A program made the position numbers and the translations under genes. The notes below the pieces were generated by a model. That model did no database searches. It had not been told where the DNA came from and saw only the letters and a program-made list of their open reading frames with translations. Below, in pieces: positions 48,905 to 59,623 of a DNA stretch of 64,000 bases (position 1 is the first letter of the stretch; every line of letters starts with the position of its first letter). Where the stretch lies: the NCBI GenBank assembly GCA_963682055.1, contig OY821749.1:2654336-2718335 (forward strand), in the 5' to 3' direction. Origin of the DNA: Primula veris. Its lineage: Eukaryota > Streptophyta > Magnoliopsida > Ericales > Primulaceae.

Positions 48905-50828
48905 TGTTATTGTCTTGATTTTGTTTGTGGTGTCCTTTCGTAATCATGATTCACTCAATACATTTCCAATTTTGAGAGCATTACTAGTGTGTATACTTTA
49001 GAATTGCCTCATTGGGTTCAATTCCTTTTGGAAATTGATTTCTTTTTTGTCCACTCCTGGAGAAATATCGAAAATTTAGATATAAATATTTTACTTGCAA
49101 CTGAAGTATTATGTAGACCTTTTCCTCCTGTTTTTTTAAGCAAAACAAATACTACAACATCCATTAAACACAAGATGGGACCAAACCCAGGATTTACAAC
49201 AAAAAGGTAGCACTTAAAAGGTGCTAAAAACCTGGTAAAACTAAAAGCAGACTAAAGCCTAAATGCTAACTAAACATATGCAAGGCTGCCTTCAAGCACA
49301 AAAGAGCACATAAAAGTGTCAAGGCTTGACAAATATATTCTTCAAAATGAATCTACAATTTCTATACCACCTACACCATCTGCTTTAGAGCATTCACATC
49401 AATTTCCCTATTATTCTTAACATTTTTAGAGGAAATAAACCATTTTGTTGTTTTAGATAGCAACTTTAGCTTTAACCAAAAACTCAATTTCCCAATAACC
49501 TTGCTTATCCCCCTTGGCATGTAACTTTTCTTTTAAAGCCCACATCTCATGTTTCAAGTTCTGATTCTCTAGCCTCAGTAACTCCTCATATTCACCTTTT
49601 CTTTTCAAAACAGTCTTCCAAATTACTTATCCTCTTCTCAATGATAGACAGTTGATACTTTGTTAGCTTTTGCTAGTTACATTTGATGAAAGTTATCCTC
49701 AATTGCTTGCATTAGAAAATGATTAGTATTGACAAGTACTGTAGTACTTTGAAGAATTGTTTTCTTTTGATTGTTTGGTTGTTTCAAATCTGCATTTGTG
49801 TAATTTTTCTGTGCTAATGTTTTTATTCAGTAAGATGTTCTGAAAAAAGTAAAAAAAATACTGTAGTACTTATAAGAAGGCGGTTATATCAAGTTTATAT
49901 ATACTCCTAAATTGTTGCATGCTTGAAAAAGACTAGATGCTTGCTTATATTTTGACATTTTTTGTAATCTTTCTTTACAGGGGAGAGCTAGATCAAGTTC
50001 GGTGGCTAGGATAGGAGTGTTAGGAGCAAAAGAAAATAGCTTCACAACCTTCACTGGATCGGATAAACCGCAACCTTCACTGCACCGGATTAATTAATAT
50101 ATATTTGATTTCTTATATACAGAACTGTTTTAATGACCTAGGAATATTTAATGTGTGTATACTGGTGCTAATAAGTCTATATATGTTACTGAAAACAGTA
50201 TAAATCGATCGCCAGCTTACGACAACCAATATTTATGTAAATTTATCAAAATATAGTAATCTTGTTATTGTTATGGTAAATGCATTTTTGAGGTCACTGT
50301 TTAGACAGGGAATTATGTTTAACAACAAAAAATTGTTGTATAGCTCGTAACCCTCAGAATTCTAACAACAAAAAAGTATTAGAAGAGGGAAATTAATAAG
50401 TACGAAAGCCAATTCTAACAGGACTAACAAATCTATTGTTTCTAAAAAAGTAATATTTTTAGAAAAGTAGGGCATGAATGTCACAACCAAAACTGAGTAC
50501 TAGCAATTATTTCAATCTGACCGACTGTGACTTTTTGTATATGGTCCAAGTGACGCACCCTCATATATAAGTGCTTTAATTACTACAAATATGGAAATGT
50601 ATTTAAAAAAAATAAGATTTTGTTACATATTTTCTTTGTATCTTGATTGTACCACATACATATTCCTGATTGTTAGTAATAAGTTTGGTACTAACTTACC
50701 TAGGTATACCAGTTCCTAATTAAACAATCATCCTTCAGTAAACCAACACTTTCTTCAAGTGTTCTGTACGCATAAGTATTTATATTCCATTTTGCAGTTT
50801 TAGGTTTATTACATCAAACTATCTGATT
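48905..50828. other. Non-coding stretch with a gene fragment and possible ALOG 3' UTR exon
   Basis: About 49480-49620, read on the minus strand, encodes EELLRLENQNLKHEMWALKE and WEIEFLVKAKVAI, a coiled-coil-like tail of a broken gene. I do not recognise the family with confidence. At 49980 a TTCTTTACAG acceptor-like site precedes a GC-richer ~120-bp block without a frame (49981-50100), a candidate untranslated exon of the ALOG gene. The remainder is AT-rich. Confidence 0.35.
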
Positions 50829-51274
50829 TTAACGATTTGGGTATCCATCTTTAAAAAAATTCAATTTAGATAACACACTATAATAACTTTTCAATTTAGG
50901 TATCACCGTCTAAATAAATTACGGAATCATGTCACGTGACATTTGACAAACATTAATTTAAGAGGCTAATTTGACAATTTTGCACAAAAATATGTCATTT
51001 TAGAAAAAAAATTCCCCTAATTTCACATATAAAAAAAATTAGCATATAATCCAAATTTTTGTTATGTGTGAAATTGGGGAAAACGTTTTTATAGTATGAC
51101 ATATTTTTGTGCAAAATTATCAAATTAACCTCTCAAATTAATGTTTGTCAAATGTCACGTGACATGATTCCGTAATTTATTTAGACGGTTGTACCTAAAT
51201 TGGAAAGTTATTATAGTGTGGTACCTAAATTGAAAATTTTAAAATATGGGTACCCAAATCGTTAACATCACTTT
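50829..51274. mobile_element. Near-perfect long inverted repeat (foldback element), about 445 bp
   Basis: The left arm from TTAACGATTTGGGTATCC (50829) and the right arm ending GGGTACCCAAATCGTTAA (about 51265) are inverted copies. They share TCAATTTAG, CACACTATAATAACTTT, CGTCTAAATAAATTACGG, AATCATGTCACGTGACATTT, GACAAACATTAATTT and TTTTGCACAAAAATATGTCA in the same order with few mismatches. Each arm is about 200-210 bp, around a centre near 51040. There is no coding frame. It is probably a Mutator-like or foldback MITE, though no target duplication is clear. Confidence 0.75.
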
Positions 51275-51712
51275 AATTTAGTATAGTAAATGTATTTTTT
51301 TTTCCTTTTTTTAATATAAAAAAAACACCGGTTTCACTGTAATTTATATTGACTTGTCTATATCGTAGGATAAATATAACCCGATTAAAGAGGGAAACCA
51401 TAAGGGAGCGATTTTGCTATAAGAGAACGTGAGAAAGCTAAAATAACGGCAAAAATATGATTACACTACTTCATACACACTTAAAGCTTCAGGCTATATG
51501 TGAATGCTAAGCAGCTGAATAATGTCAAGCTTTTGTACTAATCCAAACAAAAAGCATCATTTGTTACGTTCCGCTATCAACTGAAAAAAGAATCAGATAA
51601 TTACACGACATTAATTCTGCCCGGAAGAACTATCCTAAAAATCTCCATAATCTTTTTTTAAAAAAATTTGTGATCTGCAGAATCTAACATCGTCTGGCTT
51701 TCGATGTGTATG
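51275..51712. other. Intergenic DNA, nothing recognised
   Basis: AT-rich sequence without a gene, repeat border or regulatory motif that I can support. Confidence 0.35.
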
Positions 51713-52362
51713 ACTAGGGATGGCAATTGGGTCGGGTTTCTCGAAACCCGACCCAATCCAACCCGCGCATCAATCCACACATAACCCGACTCGACCCGTT
51801 TGACCCCAATTTTTTTGATAAGTTAAATAAGTGCAACCCATTATTAAGCATCTAACAATAACCACTTAACTAGATTAGAAAAGACTAAAAATCTTATTTT
51901 TTTTCAAATTTTTCATATTTAGCTGGTAAAAATTTATAATAATCTAAATTATTCTTTACAATTATACCAAAAAAATAAAAGGAAAAAAAACTGATAAAAA
52001 AAAATAACAAGATAAAATAAAATAAGGATATGTATATATATAGATAGAGAGAGAAAGCTAGTGACTAATTAATTTGGTGAATGAGTCTCTTTTAATATTT
52101 TATCGTTGATAATTAGTTTTCTATCTTTTCACCACTAGACACATGCCTAGACACATGCTTTATACAGTGTATGTGTATCTGTGTATGTTAGAGAAAGAGA
52201 GGATGTGTAATGTGTGTGTTGGGTTGTGTTTTATTATTCACTATATTTCCAACTTGCATAAAAGTGCAAAGTAATCCAATCCAACCCGACCCAAATAAAC
52301 CTGCACTTTTATCCAACCCGTACCGGGTCGGGTCAAAACCCGGAGTTGTGTCATCCCTCGAC
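51713..52362. mobile_element. Non-autonomous transposon with GGGATGGCAA / GGGTCGGGTT ends
   Basis: The left end reads TAGGGATGGCAATTGGGTCG, followed by GGTTTCTCGAAACCCGACCC. The right end, complemented, reads GAGGGATGACACAACTCCGG, then GGTTTTGACCCGACCCGG. The ends are imperfect inverted repeats around ~550 bp of AT-rich DNA, including a GTGTATGTGTATCTGTGTATG stretch. Elements opening 'AGGGATGGCAA...GGGTCGGGT' are widespread in plants. The superfamily is not decided here and no target duplication is seen. Confidence 0.5.
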
Positions 52363-52961
52363 CGTAGGCATTATCCATAGCCAACGCAACTATAATTTTG
52401 TTACTTTAGTAATAAAAAGAAATTTTGAACTGCAATTAGTTCCATCCCTTGGTATTTCGCTTATCAATATGTTTCCAATAAATCAGATAAATCTGCACTT
52501 CTCTAGATGCTTCAAGGAGTAATCAGCTTTCTATCAATATTTTCAACAAATCAAGGATTATACATTATCACAGACACTTCCGGCACGATGAACAAAATAA
52601 GCAACAGGAAATATTTGAAATAAATGAAGGAAATATTCAAGAAAGACGGCTATTAAACTGCATCCAGTTAAACATAGGCAAATTCGGAAAGACCTAGCCT
52701 AACTACCGCAAGGAAAAAGAACTCAAGTTTTTCGGCAATATAACAGCGGTAGCATGGGCAATGTCTTAAACATGACAGATGAAACTGAGCATGTGAAAGA
52801 ACCCTTTTTTGTATGACAATATCCTAGGAATCTTTTAACTAATACGAAATTGAAATGAAATGTTTAAGATAACACTACTTTACACAATATACTGAACTGG
52901 GTCTTCATTGTAGCAGGCTTTATGATCGATGAAGTCAAATTGGAAGTCCTTGAGCACTTGG

Positions 52962-55900
52962 CTAGCTGCAAAACTCTGCAAAATAAGACAATAAATCCTT
53001 GTAAGTAAGCATATCCTCTATAATTCAGAATCTTGACTAAAGAGGGACACAAACCGATTACATATCAAAAAGGAAATGTAAAAAGGTCACGAATAAGAAG
53101 TACGGATTAATAATTTTCTGGTCAATCTTGTCTATAGTTTATACAGTTCAACTAAGTTTTCCACGTGTGCGTTCGTTGAGTTCATATCAGAAAGCATTAA
53201 TTGGAGAAAAGGGAAAGATTACAGGAAACTACCCAAATGCAGCTAGATAGATTTTATTGACGAAAACTGGCCATATTAGTAGTAGCTCACAAATTCAGGA
53301 AACTAAGTACTAGTAAATGGCATTAATCATCAAAATGCTATGCTTGACTGCTCGCCTCTACACCTAAAAGTCCCATATAAGAAGTATGGAGTAATACATT
53401 TCTGATCAATTTTGTCTCTAATATATACAGTTCAACTAAGTTTTCCCACGTGCATGTTCCTTGAGTCATATCAGAAAAGCATGAGTTTGGGAAAGGGGAA
53501 ATATTACAGGAAAATAACCAAATGTAGCTAGAGAAAATTTTCTTGATGAAAACTGACCATATTAGTAGTAGCTCACAAGTTCTAAACCCTATACGCTTAC
53601 TTTACAAAAAAAAATAAAAAATTCTGGACCCTAAATACTAGTAATGGCATTAATCATTAAAATGCCATATTCTCTACACAAAGGTCACATATACTAGCAG
53701 AATTAGATTACATTTAAGTGGATTATATCAAACGTTTAATAAATAAGCAGAAGTAGATAACATTAAGTGGATGACATCAAACATTATATACTCAAACATC
53801 AAAAGCCTCATAGTTTCCCAACAAGAACCGTCATTCAAAAAAGTCAACATAACCAAGAAAATGCTGATCAGAAGTCTTACTTTACCTATTACGAGTAAGA
53901 ATTATCCAGCAGACTAAAACTAGAAGAAACGACTGGGCTATTAATTTAAAAAGACCATAATATGCAAATCGGGATCTGTAAGTCTTACTACTGCTTTGAG
54001 GAACAGCAAAATGGAGCACATACTTACATCATATATAGTACACTAGATTAAATTTTCAATGCATACATATTTTGTACAATTCAACCTTTTGAGATAACAA
54101 CAACAATAAGAAGCTCAAGTTTTATGAATCACAATAATAATAAACTGTTTTCCTCGTAAAATGTCAGCCGAGAGGACAGAAGAAAAGGTTCACTGAGCTC
54201 GTATTTTTTTAATGACACTAAATCTATACCAAATCTTAAATACCTCATACCTATTATATTAATCCACCATAGAATTGCTTCAATTAATAACTTAATGGCC
54301 AAAGGGCACTTCATGTCCCAAGTCTAAGAAATGCTCATTTACTGAATATATATCCCGTGATGCATCCACCTAATCATTGCATATGAACAAACTTAAGTAC
54401 TTTTGAATTCTTACTGGATATTGGAATGTGGCTAAAGAAAGTGCCAACATCAACAGCACCAAAAAGGATAAGACCAGACCGAACATTGCTTAGGACTAAT
54501 ATTATTACCGAAAACTACGCAGTTACGAATTGCCCATACGAAATCGGACTTTACTCCCTCACAATTACACTATCAAACCATAGTGTCATCGTATCAAAAT
54601 ATACAACTTTAAAAAACATTTCCATTTTGTTACTACTTATTTAATGCCCAGAACAAGATTCCCAATTAAGTAATTCTCAAACAATCAATTGACAGGAAAA
54701 TTATTTAAACCATTGAGCAAAATTACTGAATGGAACAGTATCTCACACTCAAGAGGTCTGTATACACAAAAGTATACCATTTCATAACAGTTGGTTAGCT
54801 TATAAAGAAAAGGAGTATTATAGGCTCCGTTAAAGACTTGACAAGCATGCTAAGCTAAAAGTTAAAGAAGGAAACAAGCTAAAAATACGGAAAAGAAACT
54901 CTTCACTTTATATTCCCCAACAATAAAGTGCCTAAAGGCTCAAAAAATGCATGCCAGGGAAAAAAACAAGCTCAGGCCAATAAATAACGCAAAGCATAAA
55001 GTAAAAGCATCTTAAATTTCATGGCCATAAGCAACAATTGCCACATCAATATTAAGTCAGGGGGGAATGAAAAAAATGGAAACCCCAGCATTAGTACTTT
55101 CCAAATAGGACACTATTTCACATTTAGAAAAAAAGGAAGTCCTAAAAATTGCCTTTTCGTACACAAACTAGCTGACATCAAAACAATCAATTAATATCAC
55201 AAGAAAAAAGATGTTATGAGTATCTCACCACCATTAGTACGCGCACGTTTCGCTTGCTTGATCTTCTCAATCTGGATCTGAGTGTCCATGAACAGCTGCA
55301 TCTTCTGGACCTCCATCTCCTTAGCAAAGCGCATCCTCTGCTTCTCAAGCTCAATCGTTTGTCTTTGCTTATCAGCTTCCACCCTCTCATACATGTCGCC
55401 CAACCTCTCTATGGCTCTCGCCAGCCTCTTCATCCCATTTCCGTCCGCTACTTCCTCAGTTTCTTCCTCTGACGAATCAGAATCGTCCACATCATCACCA
55501 TCTTCCACCTGGGCAGCGGCGGCAGCTGCAACCGCCGAGTAATTTCTCCTGAAAACATTAGAACAAATTCTCGATCAAGGAACCGATTGGGGAGATAAAT
55601 AAATGCTTATTAAAACTTAATATATTTTCCTTACGAAGTTCAATGTTACCACAGTAATCACATGAAAGTGTACAAACACATACGTACTTCGGAATGAAAG
55701 AGGAAACCGGACTGAAATAGGAATTCATACTAAAAAATCATCTTAGCACTTAAAGAATTATGCGGCTTGTTTGGATGCAATTTTTAAGTGGATAAGGTTG
55801 CTCACTAGAGATGAAGAAAAAATTGTTTACATGGAAAAATAACGTCTAAGTTTTAAGATGAGGAACAATAACAATCTAGCTCTTAGGCTAAGCTAACCAG

Positions 55901-57582
55901 AAAGATAATGTACTTTTTCTTAAAAAAGCAAGAAGAAATTCTAAGGGAAAAGGGTCCAACCAAACACGCGCGTTATCAATCAGCCAAACGCGTGCTGATG
56001 ACTTGATTCGCATATATCCTCTAAAAAGTACAATTAAATTGGGCAAAAACAAACAGCCAAGCGTGCAGTGATGACTTTTGCCGCGTAAACTGCATTAACT
56101 GGTGTAATTACAGGAAGCAGTTACCAACGGTCTAACAGAATTAAGAAAATAACAAAAAAAATTATCCGATTAATGTACAATAAACCTTATTTATCTATCA
56201 TCAATTCATCATCCATAACCATGCATTCATGACTTCGGTCACTAAATCCCTCACAAAACAGTAACGGAATATTTGCAGCCAAAAAATATTATTAGTACCA
56301 AAAACCAATAACCATAAAATTTAAAGCCAACCCCATGGTTATGACTTAATTCACATAAATTGCATAAAAAATACAATACATTAAGCGGCAACAAACAGTA
56401 ATGTTATTGACCTAGCATCATACATCATACAGAATCAAAATAATAGCAGTTAAATTCTTATTGGGTATTTTTTTTTAAAAGGTAGTACAATTCGATTAAG
56501 TATTTACAAAAAAACAATCCAATTAATTTGTAAATCCAATTAACACACACTAAACCTAACTACCCTAATAGTATACATCGGATAGAAACAAACATGATTA
56601 AATAAAAATTTACATGAATCTCGCAAAGATTTTACAATTACATTAAACACCAAAAAAGCTGCATGGTGATGACTTGATTACACCTAAAAAATGTTTGGAG
56701 TTTAATTAAAACAACAACATTAGTTTACGAATTGCAGCAACCGAGTAATTAAAAAAAAAAAACAATTACAACAACATCATCATCATACATCTCAAAAAAC
56801 TTTTACCATTAAATCAAACAATAACAACATTGTTTCAGCTAAACTACTATTGGGACTACAATTAAACAAGAATAATAATAATAATAATTTTACTCAATTA
56901 ATTAAGGCAATTTTCCAATCAAATTAAACACTAACAAAATAATGATCTGAAAATAATTATGTAACCAGATAACAATGATAATTATAATAATCAGATTAAT
57001 TAATTAAGGACCTGAAATAATAAATTAATTAGCAGAACTTCAACAACGATCGTAATTAAAATCATATTAAAACAATAAATTATCCAATCAACAGACATCA
57101 CAAATCTCACAAACTTTTTACAATTAAACCATAATTGAAGTATAATTAAACAACAATAATAACATCATCCTCAAACATCTTAAAAAACTTTTACAATTAA
57201 ATTAAACTACTAACAAAATAGTTTCAGCCAAACACAAACACCAACAACAATCATATCAAATCAATTTTCCAATCAAGTTAAAAAACTAACAAAATAGTTT
57301 CAGCTAAACACCAACACCAATATCAACAACAACAACAATAATAATAATAATAAATAAACTACCTGAAATAGGAGTCATCCACAGCAGGCACCGGAGAAGG
57401 AGTCGCCATCGCCGGAGCAGCCCTCTTCAAGGTCACCGGAGTGGCCGATGCCGGAGTCGCCACCATCGCAGCCATCGGTGCCACCGTGGCTGCCAATTTC
57501 CGATACAACGGTATCCCCATCGGTGGATCCACCCCGACACTCGCACTCACATAAACCCTCCTATTATTCCCATTTCCATTAC

Positions 57583-57616
<34 letters not shown>

Positions 57617-58051
57617 GTTATCATTACTTTTATTATTCATCCCACTAACCACACACCCAATCAGCTCATCCATCCGATTATAAAAGGGCCAAACGGACGG
57701 AACAGATCCGCCCTCATTCATCCTGTTCCTCTCCGCCTTGTATTTCTTTTTCAGCGTGTCGATACGGTTTTTACACTGGATGTCGGTCCGACGCGACTTA
57801 ACATCGTGTCCGTGGACAGAATTAACGGAGTCGGCAACAAACTGCCAGTCCTTCTGACGGAGGTTACCCCGGTTCAGATCAACAAACCGTCCTCCCCACG
57901 CGTTCACCAGCGTCCACGTGGCATCCTCGCTCCAACAGTCCTCCCTAAACGGCGGCGTACGAGTCGCCGGAGTTTGCGGTGTCGGTTGGTGATGACGTGG
58001 CGCGCTAGGATTGGTCGATGGAGAAGGTGTGAACTCGATCAGCTCACCCAT
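52962..58051 (-). CDS. Trihelix transcription factor, ASIL/ENAP type, three coding exons
   Basis: This nuclear DNA-binding protein of 340 aa has coding exons 58051-57363, 55548-55229 and 52975-52962, all GT-AG with matching phase. The single trihelix (Myb/SANT-like) domain spans about residues 37-130: [66 protein letters not shown]. It carries the spaced aromatic residues of the fold. A run of 12 Asn (145-156) and an Ala/Pro/Met-rich linker follow. Exon 2 begins with an Ala run and an acidic patch ([11 protein letters not shown]), then a long C-terminal coiled coil (about 265-330, [20 protein letters not shown]... [20 protein letters not shown]) used for dimerisation in this group. Arabidopsis ASIL1/2 repress seed genes and ENAP1 links EIN2 to histone acetylation. 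The final exon adds only EFCS and a stop. An in-frame ATG 44 codons upstream is judged to lie in promoter/leader sequence. Confidence 0.88.
53091..53690. repeat. Tandem direct duplication (about 288-bp unit) in trihelix intron 2
   Basis: Two adjacent copies start at about 53091 and 53379. They share AAGAAGTA, TACAGTTCAACTAAGTTTTC, CACGTG, CATATCAGAAA, GCTAGA, ATATTAGTAGTAGCTCACAA and AATGGCATTAATCAT in order. Divergence is modest with small indels. The whole intron (52976-55228) is otherwise AT-rich without a recognised feature. Confidence 0.65.
55549..57362. repeat. Trihelix intron 1 with diverged short repeats
   Basis: The 1.8-kb intron contains repeated phrases such as ACAAAATAGTTTCAGC(C/T)AAACAC, CATCTCAAAAAACTTTTAC- and ATTAAATTAAAC-like words (about 56770-57320), and GATGACTTGATT- words (55990-56690). 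It also has AAT/CAA microsatellites near 56870-56890 and 57325-57355. No coding content is visible. Confidence 0.5.
57583..57616. repeat. (ATT)n microsatellite coding the polyasparagine run
   Basis: This trinucleotide run inside exon 1 of the trihelix gene is read as AAT (Asn) codons on the minus strand. Expansion or contraction changes the protein without a frameshift, so the Asn count is likely to vary between alleles. Confidence 0.85.
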
Positions 58052-58062
58052 CGTAGCTTTTT

Positions 58063-58085
58063 TTAGAGAGAGAGAGAGAGAGAGA
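58063..58085 (-). promoter_or_regulatory. (GA)n/(CT)n tract in the trihelix 5' leader
   Basis: A (GA)n run on the plus strand lies 12-34 bases before the trihelix start codon, so the mRNA would carry (CU)n. Such pyrimidine tracts are common in plant 5' leaders. A TATA-like TTTAAATA lies further upstream, about 100 bases before the ATG (near 58150-58162). Confidence 0.5.
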
Positions 58086-58335
58086 AAAGGGGATAGTAGA
58101 CTTTTTTTATTAGGGTTATTGTGATTGTGACGATTAATCGGGGGATAAAGAATATTTAAAGGGGAATGGACGGCGACGATCAAGCGGCCGATTAGCGCGT
58201 GGAGCGAGTGGGTTCATGGACCCGGCGTGACAACGCAATATTATTGTTATTATCGCCGATTTATATATTTATATATTTACGTATAAGTAAGTAATTGGGA
58301 TTTAATATATATATGTCATTGTATCGGCGATTGGG

Positions 58336-58391
58336 GTGACGTGGAAGGTGTCGTTTTGAGTGTGGGGTGTTGCCGTTTTAGTGACGTGGCA
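58336..58391 (-). promoter_or_regulatory. Two GACGTGG (ABRE/G-box-like) motifs upstream of the trihelix gene
   Basis: The plus strand reads TGACGTGGA at 58337-58345 and TGACGTGGCA at 58382-58391. ACGT-core sites of this form are classic bZIP targets (ABA or light response). They sit about 290-340 bases upstream of the start codon. Two copies 45 bp apart in a locally GC-richer patch make a plausible element, but binding is not shown. Confidence 0.4.
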
Positions 58392-58577
58392 GGGGAAACG
58401 GGTTTAAGGGTGGGAGTGTGTGAGAAGGGCTGGTTAAAGGTGTATTTTTATTTTTTATTATTCTGCTGGTTTTGGTGTTAATTATGGTTTAATCCTTGGG
58501 GTTTGTTTTAGTTACATGAAAAAACTTTGTTTATTTTACTGAATTATTGTTCGAGTGGTTGAGCCCAAGAGCAACGT

Positions 58578-58784
58578 CAATCAGCTATGCTACAGTATTG
58601 TTCGGTTTTTATTTAATATTTTATAATATTGAAAAATATTTGTCGGCAATCAGTTATGTTACAGTATTGTTAGGTTTTTATTCAATATTTTATAATACTG
58701 AGAAATATTTGTCGGCAATCAACTATCTTACAGTATTGTTGGGTTTTTATTCAATATTTTATAATATTGATAAACATTTGTTTG
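58578..58784. repeat. Three tandem copies of a 69-bp unit
   Basis: Copies begin at 58578, 58647 and 58716, each CAATCA(G/A)(C/T)TAT(G/C), then TTACAGTATTGTT, GGTTTTTATT, AATATTTTATAAT and ATTTGTCGG or a close variant. Because 69 is divisible by three, the frame stays open across the array on the plus strand, but the hydrophobic, aromatic-rich product looks incidental. Confidence 0.85.
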
Positions 58785-59201
58785 TTTATTAATAAGTTAA
58801 ATTGATAAATTAAAATACATTTTAATAGTATAAAAATCATAAATAATTCAGTTTAATGTGACATAATAATACGCAGGGTTGAGAAGCCTACGAATAATTC
58901 AATTTAATGTGAGCTAATAGCCACGTAGAAGTGAGGTTGGGAAGTCCGGGTTTTACGTGGATTTTTTTCATACACTTATTTATTTGTGAATTAAAAATAA
59001 ATAAATAAAATGGTATCACGTGGGTTCGGGCAATCCCGGGTCTCTTATTGTTCTTATTGTGCCGAGTGTTTACAGTAATGGAAAAAAGAACTCCCATAGT
59101 TGATTCTGCCAAATTAGTAATGCGATTACTTGATTTGTTTTGGAATGAGACGTTACTACGTATTACAAGTAATTCAAGGGTCTGTAACCGTTTCCATTTT
59201 A

Positions 59202-59594
59202 ATTCGTATCGCGAAAAGGAAAGTTTTTCTCGAGGGAGAAAAAATCTAGTATTTCGGTCGTTTCTACATTGTGAAGAAAATAGTCATATACACCTGTTTC
59301 GTTCTTCTAAGTATTCTGGATCTGTCGGATTGCAAAACTTCAAATCATTAGTGTTATGTGATATAATGACAGTTATAGAATGATCGTTGAGGGGTTTTGC
59401 TTTCATTTTTTTCATTCGTATGGCGGGAAAGGAAGCTTTTTCGTGGGAGAAAAATCTAGTAATTCAGTCGTTTCTGCAGTGTGAAAAAATAGTCAAATAC
59501 ACTTGTTTCTCTCTTCTGAGTATTTTTCACTCCGTCGGATGGCAAAAGTACAATGCATCGGTGTTGTGTGATAAGATGACAATTATTCATTCCC
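59202..59594 (+). repeat. Direct duplication (about 212-bp offset) with protein-like frames
   Basis: Copy 1 (59202-59383) and copy 2 (59414-59594) share ATTCGTAT, GGAAAG, AAAAATCTAGTA, CAGTCGTTTCT-like, GTGAA, TACAC, TTGTTTC, CTTCT, GTCGGATTGCAAAA-like and TGTGATA words in order. Both stay open in one frame, reading REKESFSRGRKNLVFRSFLH and GKEAFSWEKNLVIQSFLQCE. I do not recognise a protein family. Likely the remnant of a transposed or duplicated exon. Confidence 0.45.
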
Positions 59595-59623
59595 TTAATG
59601 GGTGTCACGAGCTGATTATATAG

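Noticed and set aside
52864..52975. Alternative exon 3 frame reading [20 protein letters not shown]
   Set aside because: It needs a phase that neither candidate exon 2 donor provides, so it is most likely untranslated sequence after the stop at 52962.
57359..58183. Longer trihelix reading starting 44 codons upstream
   Set aside because: The extra N-terminus crosses the (GA)n tract and the TATA-like region. The family N-terminus is short and the ATG at 58051 fits better.
58830..59047. Possible LTR or gene edge with CCGGGTTTTACGTGG words
   Set aside because: Two short similar phrases (AATAATTCAGTTTAATGTGA-like) repeat, but no terminal repeats, target duplication or frame is visible.
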